This document shows, one piece after another, positions 23,887-30,276 of a DNA stretch of 30,276 bases. Below the pieces are notes generated by a model. That model searched no databases and had not been told where the DNA came from. It was given only the letters and a program-made list of their open reading frames with translations. Each line of letters starts with the position of its first letter. Position 1 is the first letter of the stretch. Both the position numbers and the translations under genes were made by a program. The stretch spans positions 1 through 30,276 of the forward strand of contig JALFGI010000165.1 of NCBI GenBank assembly GCA_022777455.1, read 5' to 3'. Origin of the DNA: Clostridiales bacterium (GTDB taxonomy: Bacteria; Bacillota_A; Clostridia; Oscillospirales; Oscillospiraceae).

Positions 23887-23903
23887 GCCTTGCCTCCATG
23901 ATT

Positions 23904-23918
23904 TGATAACAGTTCTCA
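23904..23918. promoter_or_regulatory. Fur/Zur-type operator over the transcription start
   Basis: TGATAAC-A-GTTCTCA, a 7-1-7 inverted repeat with one mismatch that resembles the Fur box TGATAATNATTATCA. It lies just downstream of the -10 box (23925-23920), so bound repressor would block transcription of fur-znuACB. Confidence 0.65.
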
Positions 23919-23919
23919 T

Positions 23920-23947
23920 ATTATACTCCACCAAAACAAATTGTCAA
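23920..23947 (-). promoter_or_regulatory. Sigma-A promoter of the fur-znuACB operon
   Basis: TTGACA (-35, 23947-23942), 16-base spacer, TATAAT (-10, 23925-23920) on the minus strand. Confidence 0.88.
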
Positions 23948-23949
23948 TA

Positions 23950-23964
23950 TGAAATTGGTTATCA
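23950..23964. promoter_or_regulatory. Possible second Fur/Zur half-operator upstream of the -35 box
   Basis: On the minus strand this reads TGATAACCAATTTCA: one perfect half-site identical to that of the downstream box and one weak half-site (4 of 7). Confidence 0.4.
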
Positions 23965-23997
23965 TTTTTGATTTCTGAAAAATAATAAGGAATCGGG

Positions 23998-24203
23998 AAA
24001 TTGTATTTTGGCGGGCAGATACGGCAACGCCCCTCTTGGCTCTCCCTTTGGGAGAGCTGGCAGCCGTCAGGCTGACTGAGAGGGTACCGCAGTAAGGTCA
24101 TGGCAAATGCATTGCCCTCTCAGTCTGCCCCTAACGGGGCAGCCAGCTCCCCCATAGGGGGAGCCAAGGGGTGCGGCAATTCCGGTTCGCCAAATTACAA
24201 TTT
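23998..24203. repeat. Palindromic intergenic repeat, copy 3
   Basis: A 206-bp relative of the repeats at 7678-7890 and 12973-13185. The termini are AAATTGTATTTTGGCG and CGCCAAATTACAATTT. The internal hairpins are conserved; the central part between the two GAGAGGG/CCCTCTC arms is the most variable. It lies between the fur promoter and the terminator of the antiporter operon. Confidence 0.85.
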
Positions 24204-24214
24204 CCCTGTCCAAT

Positions 24215-24256
24215 GAAAAAACACCGAATCAGCCGTTGTGAGCCGATTCGGTGTTT
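24215..24256 (-). terminator. Rho-independent terminator of the antiporter operon
   Basis: ACACCGAATC (24221-24230) pairs with GATTCGGTGT (24245-24254), and the minus strand continues with TTTTTTC. It lies just after the stop codon of the last antiporter-like gene. Confidence 0.88.
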
Positions 24257-24259
24257 GCG

Positions 24260-26329
24260 TTAATTATGCAGCACGATCATGTAAATGAATACCACGCAGA
24301 TGGCGGCGCAGAGCATCAGCAGCGCGAAGGACAGGTTGCCGGTGATGCGGCCGGTGGTTTTTTCGATGGTTTCCAGGCTGCGGTAGGCCAGGTGGGCGTA
24401 GTGTCGTCCGCCCTGCTGTTCCTTACCCCGGCGGATGGCCAGGATGTCCAGGTTCTTGCCCAGCCGGTAGGATATGGAGGAATAAACCTTGTCGTCGCCC
24501 GCCTCCGGGGAGGGGTGGTAGACGAATTTACCCAGCATCAGTACCAGCGCATCCGGCAGGTCGCAGAATAGCCGCCCCAGAATTCCGCCGGTGCGCAGGA
24601 TGCCCTTGGCTGCAGGCCCGGTGAGTTTGTTCTCCCCGAACAGGGCGCTGAACCGGCCGCAGCCTTCCGGCAGCCATTTTAGAAGCAGGGGACGATACAA
24701 AAGATTTTCCAAATCCAGCTTCTCCGGCCAGCGGTTTACATACCGACCGTCCTTCATCAGGAATTTCCGGATGAACAGGAAGTACAGAGCTGTGCCGATG
24801 ACAATGGAGATCACCGCGCCCTTGAGATTTTCCGCAGAGAGGTAATGCACTGCATGGTGCAATGCTCCGCAGTGGAAGAAGTCGGTGCCCAGGTCCGCAA
24901 TGGCATCCATGGAACGATTTGCGGTGAGGCCCAGCAGCGGCAGCAGCAGGGCGGGAAGCATCACAGCCACGGTGCTCGTGGGGGACATGTACTTCTTTTT
25001 GGCGTCGAACTCTGCCTGACGGGTGGGGTTCTTTTCCACGAAAATACACACATAAAGCTTGGTCATGTAGGCCAGGGTCATGCCGCCGGAGATCAAAAAC
25101 AGCCATTCCACCCCTGTCAGTGCCCAGCCGTATTCCGCGGCTCCCTCCACGATGGCCTCGTGGAGCAGGGTCTTGCTGACGTAGCCATTGAGCAGGGGGA
25201 TACCGCCGATGCCCGCCGCCCCCAGCAGGAAGGCCAGGTTCAGCGCTGGCTTCTTCCGGCCGAAACCCCGAATCTCGTTCAGATCCAGCTGATGGAGGCT
25301 CCAATACACCACACCGGCGCATTCAAACAGCACCAGCTTGAACAGGGAGTGGTTGACCATGTGCAGCAGCGTGCCCCGGGCAGCCAGGGCATTTTCCTCC
25401 CCCAGCAGGCCCATCATACCGATGCCCACCAGGATGAATCCGATCTGGCTCATGGAAGAGCAGGCCAGGGTCCGTTTGAGGTCGATGCTGAACAGAGCCA
25501 GCACCGCGCCCAGCACCATGGTGATGGTGCCCAGGGTGAGGATCAGGGTGCCCCAGGCGGGGTCGTACCGGAAAATGTTGCAGGAAATGGCCAGAATGCC
25601 CCAGATGCCGGACTTGGTCAGCACGCCGGAGAGCAGTGCCGAGGCGGGAGCAGGGGCCACGGGATGGGCCTTGGGCAGCCAGATGTGCAGGGGAAACATG
25701 CCCGCCTTGGCACCGAAGCCGAAGAGAATGCAGCCGCCGGCCACATAAAGGGTTCCTTTGTTGGGGCAGGCTGCGGCCAGATCATAGAGCTTTGTGATTT
25801 CCGTGGTGCCCAGCTCGTGCTGCAGCAGGAACAGCCCCATCAGCGCTACCAGGCCGCCGATCACCGCCACTGCCAGATAGGTGTTGGCCGCCCGGATGGC
25901 TCCGGGAGTCTCCTCCTGGATGACCCAGGTGAAGGAGGTGAAGGACATGATTTCAAAAAACACAAAGGCGGTGTACAGGTCCGCCGCCAGGAATACCCCC
26001 AATGTAGCCCCCAGGGTGAGCAGATTGAAAAAATAGTACCGTCCCAAATGGTGATGGTGGAGGAAATACTCCGGGGAGAGGAGCCCGGTCTGGGCCCACA
26101 TCAGGCAGATGATCACGATGTACACCCGCCGGAACCCGTCCACCGTCAGCTTCAGCCCGGTGAGCAGAGGGAGGGAAACGGTGGCATCCGGCCCCAGGAA
26201 AGCGATCAGAAGGGAGAAGGCCAGGGACACCAGGCCAGTGGCCACGGCGGCCCGCTCTCCCTTTTTCCCGGAGAAATAGGCGGCAAAGGCCATGACCATG
26301 GGGAAGAAAACAAATAACCAGGGATTCAT
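24260..26329 (-). CDS. Proton-conducting antiporter-like membrane subunit, long form (NuoL/MrpA/HyfB type)
   Basis: A 689-residue member of the antiporter-like family found in complex I, Mrp antiporters and group 4 membrane hydrogenases. The channel residues are visible: E126 in FVFFEIMSF, K208 in GFGAKAGMFPLHIWLP, K239 in VLTKSG, K331 in HSLFKLVLF and K386 in NGYVSKTLLHEA. After about 14 helices there is an extra C-terminal region of about 200 residues, with two or more hydrophobic segments and a cytosolic stretch, ending in a last helix. The long tail is reminiscent of NuoL but is not clearly the same. The start at 26329 has AAAGGAGG upstream. It is last in the operon. Confidence 0.9.
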   Translation of the reverse strand: MNPWLFVFFPMVMAFAAYFSGKKGERAAVATGLVSLAFSLLIAFLGPDATVSLPLLTGLKLTVDGFRRVYIVIICLMWAQTGLLSPEYFLHHHHLGRYYFFNLLTLGATLGVFLAADLYTAFVFFEIMSFTSFTWVIQEETPGAIRAANTYLAVAVIGGLVALMGLFLLQHELGTTEITKLYDLAAACPNKGTLYVAGGCILFGFGAKAGMFPLHIWLPKAHPVAPAPASALLSGVLTKSGIWGILAISCNIFRYDPAWGTLILTLGTITMVLGAVLALFSIDLKRTLACSSMSQIGFILVGIGMMGLLGEENALAARGTLLHMVNHSLFKLVLFECAGVVYWSLHQLDLNEIRGFGRKKPALNLAFLLGAAGIGGIPLLNGYVSKTLLHEAIVEGAAEYGWALTGVEWLFLISGGMTLAYMTKLYVCIFVEKNPTRQAEFDAKKKYMSPTSTVAVMLPALLLPLLGLTANRSMDAIADLGTDFFHCGALHHAVHYLSAENLKGAVISIVIGTALYFLFIRKFLMKDGRYVNRWPEKLDLENLLYRPLLLKWLPEGCGRFSALFGENKLTGPAAKGILRTGGILGRLFCDLPDALVLMLGKFVYHPSPEAGDDKVYSSISYRLGKNLDILAIRRGKEQQGGRHYAHLAYRSLETIEKTTGRITGNLSFALLMLCAAICVVFIYMIVLHN

Positions 26330-26342
26330 ATCCGTTCCTCCT

Positions 26343-27815
26343 TTACCGCAGTCCCCCGGCAATGGCCAGGGCAGCGTTTACAATGGGCTTTGCGAAAATT
26401 CCGGTGAGCACAATGGCAGCTGCCAGAATGGTCATGGGCAGAGTCATCTGCCAGCTTACTTCATGCACCGTTTCCAGCTTTTCGTCTTCGGACCCGGCGG
26501 CGGGGAAAAAGACCCGACACACCACCGTCAGCATATAGATGGCGGTGAGCAGGGCGCCGAACAGCAGCACGCCTGCGCCCAGGTAGGCAAGGCCGCTCTG
26601 AGATTCCGCTGCCGCCGTCAGCAGATGCCATTTGCTCACAAAGCCGCTGAGCGGGGGGATGCCCGTCAGCGCCAGGGCGGCGATGGTGAAGCAGCCGAAG
26701 GTAACGGGCATTTTCCGGCCCAGGCCGTTCAGCTCCCGCAGGTATTCCCGCCCGGTGCCGTGGAGCACCGCACCGGCGCAGAAGAAGGCCAGAATTTTGA
26801 TTTCCGCGTGGAAGGCCATGTGCAGAAGTCCTGCGGCAAGGCCATCCTGGGTCATCATGGCCACGCCGAAGAGAATGTAGGAAAGGTTCGCCACGGTGGA
26901 GTAGGCCAGCCGCCGCTTCCAGTGCTGCTCCTTCACCGCCTTGGTGGCGCCGAAGAAGATGGTGAAAATGGCCAGGGCCATTACAAATTTCTGGGCCCAG
27001 GTGCCGGACAGTACCCCCGTGCCGTAGGCATACCAGGTCAGCCGGATCACGGCAAACACGCCGGATTTCACCACCGCCACAGCGTGGAGCAGTGCCGTCA
27101 CCGGGGTGGGAGCCACCGAGGCTTTGGGCAGCCATACATGGAAGGGGCACAGGGCGGCTTTCACGCCGAAGCCCAGAAAGCCCAGGGTGTAGAACACCAG
27201 CATCAGGTTTTCACTTCCACCGTATCCGCTCTCCAGGAAGCCGCCAAAGCGGAAGTTTTCCCCGTAACCGTTGCCGATGAGGTACATGATGGAGGTAAAA
27301 GCCAGGGCCGCTCCGCCCAGGGAGAAGGAGAAGTAGGTCTTTGCCGCCCGCACGGCCCGGCGGGTCATGGGGTGCATCACCAGGGGCATGGTGGCCAGGG
27401 TCAGCAGCTCATAGAAAGCATACATGGTGAACAGGTTTGCCGACATGGCAACCCCCAGTGTCACGCCGTAGGTCATGGTAAAGAAGGTGAAGAAGGCGGT
27501 TTGCCGCTCCTCGTGCTTCATGTACTCCCAGGCGTACAGCACCGTCAGGGGCCACAGGGTGGCCACGATTCCGGCAAAAAACCGGCCCAGGCCGTCAAAG
27601 CGCAGGGTGAGGGTCAACTCCTTGGTCAATGTAACCGCAGTGAAGGAATCAGTTTTGCAGGTGAGGATCAGAGCCCAGGTCAGGACGGAGGTGAGGATGG
27701 TGATGACATACACTGCTGCATACATTACCTTCGTACCCTTTCGGTGGGTCAGCGGCAGCAGCCCGCCTCCCAAAAGGGGAAGCAGCACCGCCAGCAGTAA
27801 AAAACGTTCGTCCAT
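26343..27815 (-). CDS. Proton-conducting antiporter-like membrane subunit (NuoM/MrpD type)
   Basis: A 490-residue antiporter-like subunit with about 14 membrane helices. Key residues: E136 in AFYELLTLATMPLVMH, K219 in GFGVKAALCPFHVWLP, K250 in VVKSGVF, then HAEIKILAFF and SGFVSKWHLL. The frame is open upstream of 27815, but the ATG there aligns with the family start and has GAGGTG just before it. It is 13 bases from the next gene and paralogous to all three neighbours. It probably forms one proton or sodium path of a membrane complex. Confidence 0.9.
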   Translation of the reverse strand: MDERFLLLAVLLPLLGGGLLPLTHRKGTKVMYAAVYVITILTSVLTWALILTCKTDSFTAVTLTKELTLTLRFDGLGRFFAGIVATLWPLTVLYAWEYMKHEERQTAFFTFFTMTYGVTLGVAMSANLFTMYAFYELLTLATMPLVMHPMTRRAVRAAKTYFSFSLGGAALAFTSIMYLIGNGYGENFRFGGFLESGYGGSENLMLVFYTLGFLGFGVKAALCPFHVWLPKASVAPTPVTALLHAVAVVKSGVFAVIRLTWYAYGTGVLSGTWAQKFVMALAIFTIFFGATKAVKEQHWKRRLAYSTVANLSYILFGVAMMTQDGLAAGLLHMAFHAEIKILAFFCAGAVLHGTGREYLRELNGLGRKMPVTFGCFTIAALALTGIPPLSGFVSKWHLLTAAAESQSGLAYLGAGVLLFGALLTAIYMLTVVCRVFFPAAGSEDEKLETVHEVSWQMTLPMTILAAAIVLTGIFAKPIVNAALAIAGGLR

Positions 27816-27823
27816 AGCGCACC

Positions 27824-29275
27824 TCAGAACAGGGAGGCGGCCAGCTGCGCCATCAAGGGTACCAGCTGCCCGGCGCACAGGCCCAGAATCAGGGTCAGAC
27901 CGGCCAGAATCCAGATGGGAGCGACCATGGCCCAGCCGCCCTCGTCGTTCTTCTCGGGAAGAGCGACGTCCTTTCCGGGGAAGAAGCCGGAAACGGTGAT
28001 GGGCAGCAGGTAACCGGCGGTGAGCAGGGCGGAGATCAGCAGTACCACGGGAGCCAGCCAGCTGTAAACCGCCATGCCGGAGTCCAGCGCACCCAGAGCC
28101 AGGTACCATTTGCTGACAAAGCCGGAGGCGGGGGGAATGCCGATGAGGGCCAGAGCCGCCAGAGTGAAGCCCCACAACGTTTTCGGCATGGCTTTTCCGA
28201 AGCCCACGAATTCATCCACCTTGTGCCTGCCCGTATTGTGGATGAAGGAGCCCGCCACCAGAAACAAGCACACCTTGATGGTGGCGTGGAACAGAACATG
28301 GAGCAATCCGCCCAGGGCACTTTCCGGGGTCAGGAAGAACAGGCCCACCAGAGCGTAGGAAATCTGGCTGACGGAAGAATAGGCCAGACGCTTTTTGAAC
28401 ACCTTTTCCCGATAGGCCATCATGGAGCCCATGAACACCGTCAGCAGTGCCAGACCGATCCAGGTCTGCTGCACCCAGGTGCCCCGGAGGAATTCCGCCC
28501 CAACGGAGAAGTAAATGACACGGATAATGGCCAGTACACCGGCCTTGGCGATGATGCCGGAGAGCACGGCGGAGGCGGGGGCGGGAGCCACGGGATGGGC
28601 GGTGGGCAGCCAGCCGTGGAGGGGGTACATACCGGCCTTGGCACCGAAGCCCACCACACCCAGGAAGACCACAACCTGAATCAGGGTTTCGTGGCCGGCC
28701 AGCTTTTCGGCATCCAGTGCGCCGCCTGGGACGAATTCCATGGTGGTTGTATACTGGGACAGGAAGAAAATGCAGCCCAGAGCCAGAAAAGCGCCTGCCA
28801 CAGAATAGAACAGGTATTTCAGTGCGCCCCGCACCGCTTCCTCGGTACGATCATGGAGCACCAGGGGCATGGACAGCAGGGTGATCATCTCGAAGAACAG
28901 GTACATGGTGATGAGGTTCCGGGAGAAATCCATGCCCATCAGCGCCGCCTGGGACAGCAGGAAGAAGGTAAAGAATCGCGCCTGCTTTTCTTCGTGCTCC
29001 AGATAGCGGAAGGCATAGATGCCGGTGAGCAGGAAGCCGAAGGCGGCGATGGCCATAAAGAGCTTGGAGATGCCGTCCAGTCTTAACGCGAAGGTCAGAC
29101 TCTCTGTCATGGACAGCAGAACCAGCTCCCGCTCCGGCAGAAACAAAGCGTTGCCGGCCAGCACTGCTTCCAGGGCCAGCGACAGAACCACGCAGCGGTG
29201 TTTATTCTGTCCGCTTTTCAGAAGAGGCAGTACCAGAGCTGCCAGTGCAGGCAGTAAGATCATTGTGAGCATCAT
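27824..29275 (-). CDS. Proton-conducting antiporter-like membrane subunit (NuoM/MrpD type)
   Basis: A 483-residue antiporter-like subunit. E129 in LFFEMITLLSMPLVLHD, K213 in GFGAKAGMYPLHGWLP, K244 in IIAKAGV, HATIKVCLFLVAG and SGFVSKWYLA cover the expected ion-path positions. The start at 29275 follows an AGGTGG site; the first two codons are both ATG. The gene is close to the previous one (4 bases) and to the next (8 bases). It resembles the 26343-27815 product most, suggesting a local duplication, though identity was not computed. Confidence 0.9.
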   Translation of the reverse strand: MMLTMILLPALAALVLPLLKSGQNKHRCVVLSLALEAVLAGNALFLPERELVLLSMTESLTFALRLDGISKLFMAIAAFGFLLTGIYAFRYLEHEEKQARFFTFFLLSQAALMGMDFSRNLITMYLFFEMITLLSMPLVLHDRTEEAVRGALKYLFYSVAGAFLALGCIFFLSQYTTTMEFVPGGALDAEKLAGHETLIQVVVFLGVVGFGAKAGMYPLHGWLPTAHPVAPAPASAVLSGIIAKAGVLAIIRVIYFSVGAEFLRGTWVQQTWIGLALLTVFMGSMMAYREKVFKKRLAYSSVSQISYALVGLFFLTPESALGGLLHVLFHATIKVCLFLVAGSFIHNTGRHKVDEFVGFGKAMPKTLWGFTLAALALIGIPPASGFVSKWYLALGALDSGMAVYSWLAPVVLLISALLTAGYLLPITVSGFFPGKDVALPEKNDEGGWAMVAPIWILAGLTLILGLCAGQLVPLMAQLAASLF

Positions 29276-29279
29276 ATCA

Positions 29280-30276
29280 TTAACCCACCTTTCCAAAGAA
29301 TTCCAGTCCCTGTCCCAGCAAAGCGATCAGGGGAGAGGCGAATACGCCCGAAGCCAGATTCAGCAGGCTGAAGCAAACGGCCGAAAGGGCAAAGGGCGGC
29401 TGGGCTTTCACCACGGCGGCGGAGGCCAGGGGCGTGCCGGGGGTGTAGAGTCGGATGATGGTCCGGGCGAAATAGAAGGTATTCAGGATGGTACTCAGGG
29501 CCAGGGCCAGCAGGGTGGGCACGGCCTTAACGGAAACCTCCAGACCGGCGGTAGCCAGCAGGTATTTGGACATAAAGCCCATGGTCATGGGAATGCCGAT
29601 CATGCTCATTGCCCCCAGGGAGAAGGCAAAGCCCGCCAGGGGGAAGGCATAGCCGCAGCCCTGCAGGTCCTTGAATCGTTTGCTTCCCCCTGCCGCATCG
29701 GACAGCCGGGAGGCGGAGAGGAACAGCACAGGCTTGGTTACCGCGTGGGTGAGAATGTGGAACAGTGCCGCGATCACACCGGCCTCCGGAGAAATGCCGA
29801 TGCCCAGGTACACATACCCAATCTGGGCGGCGGAGGAATTGGCCAGCATCCGGAAAATGTCGTTTTCCTGAATGGCCCCGATGGAACCGAAGATCATGCC
29901 GCAGATGCCGAATACAAACAGCACATTCTGCATTCCGCTGCCATAGAAAACCTGCGTGCCAAAGCCGGAGAAGATCACCTTCAGCAGAAAGAAAATGTAG
30001 CCCTTGGACACCAGGCCGGAAAGAATGCCCGACGAGCAGGGGGTGGCGTAGCCGTAGGTATCCGGCATCCAGTAGTGGAAGGGGAACAGGCCGCTTTTGA
30101 TGGCCAGGCCCACGGTGATCAGACAGATGGAGGAGCTGAGGGGGATCTGGTAAGCCCCGGTCCGGGCCAGCTCCGCCACGGCCTCATGGAGGCTGGGCAG
30201 CAGCAGATGGCCGGTGATGTTATACAGGATGGTCACACCCAGCAGGAACAGGCCGGAGCCGATCAGACTGAAAATC
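29280..30276 (-). CDS. Proton-conducting antiporter-like membrane subunit, 5' part outside the window (NuoN/MrpD type)
   Basis: At least 332 codons lie inside the window and the frame stays open to the right edge, so the N-terminus is missing. The visible part opens in a helix with FSLIGSGLFLLGVTILY. It carries AIKSGLFPFHYWMPDTY, LVSKGYIFFLL, HAVTKPVLFLSAS and MGFMSKYLLA, which are the lysine-bearing helices of the antiporter family. A GTG at 30236 could be taken as a start but falls inside a membrane helix and is not one. It is the most upstream of four tandem paralogues; the rest of the operon lies beyond the window. Confidence 0.88.
   Translation of the reverse strand, partial: IFSLIGSGLFLLGVTILYNITGHLLLPSLHEAVAELARTGAYQIPLSSSICLITVGLAIKSGLFPFHYWMPDTYGYATPCSSGILSGLVSKGYIFFLLKVIFSGFGTQVFYGSGMQNVLFVFGICGMIFGSIGAIQENDIFRMLANSSAAQIGYVYLGIGISPEAGVIAALFHILTHAVTKPVLFLSASRLSDAAGGSKRFKDLQGCGYAFPLAGFAFSLGAMSMIGIPMTMGFMSKYLLATAGLEVSVKAVPTLLALALSTILNTFYFARTIIRLYTPGTPLASAAVVKAQPPFALSAVCFSLLNLASGVFASPLIALLGQGLEFFGKVG

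Noticed and set aside
24845..27800. Two long plus-strand frames of 490 and 502 codons opposite the antiporter genes
   Set aside because: They are low-complexity G/H/Q-rich translations antisense to conserved membrane proteins; no ribosome binding sites or family motifs.

Overview
The window is about 30 kb of a fairly GC-rich, gene-dense bacterial chromosome. It most resembles a spore-forming-lineage clostridium, probably Oscillospiraceae/Ruminococcaceae-like. The evidence is the yabP-yabQ-divIC-yabR sporulation/division cluster, strong AGGAGG-type ribosome binding sites, a purine operon with separate AICAR-transformylase and PurO-type cyclohydrolase genes, and DUF3795 and ZnuA-type proteins in the forms usual for Firmicutes. 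The family assignment is inference; no 16S gene is present.

Left third (1-7589, minus strand): a purine biosynthesis operon read purE-purF-purM-purN-purO-purH-[four-helix-bundle gene]-purD-purL(partial), driven by a consensus promoter in front of purE. It covers most steps from PRPP to IMP. Two oddities stand out. The PurF-like enzyme lacks the glutaminase nucleophile. A small four-helix-bundle gene, bordered by inverted arrays of a 7-bp repeat, sits between purH and purD.

7590-8400: a gene-free stretch. It holds one copy of a roughly 210-bp palindromic repeat, two tandem 152-bp units with tRNA-like ends and covarying hairpins, a terminator, and a tRNA-Gln(CTG) gene with its own promoter.

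8407-12914 (minus strand): DUF308 membrane protein, phosphopantetheinyl transferase, TatD, then larE-larB-larC, which make the nickel-pincer cofactor. No larA is visible. A second copy of the palindromic repeat lies in the long leader of this operon.

13352-20427 (plus strand): yabP-yabQ-divIC-yabR, a terminator, then SDR-rpiB-prfA-tsaE, a MATE transporter that separates tsaE from tsaB, tsaB and upp.

20488-23886 (minus strand): fur-znuA-znuC-znuB, a metal-uptake operon with Fur-type operator sequences around its promoter, followed by a cysteine-rich DUF3795 gene. A third copy of the palindromic repeat lies upstream.

24260-30276 (minus strand): the downstream end of an operon with four consecutive proton-pumping antiporter-like membrane subunits (NuoL/M/N-MrpA/D superfamily), ending at a strong terminator. 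The first of the four runs off the right edge, so the rest of the complex lies outside the window.
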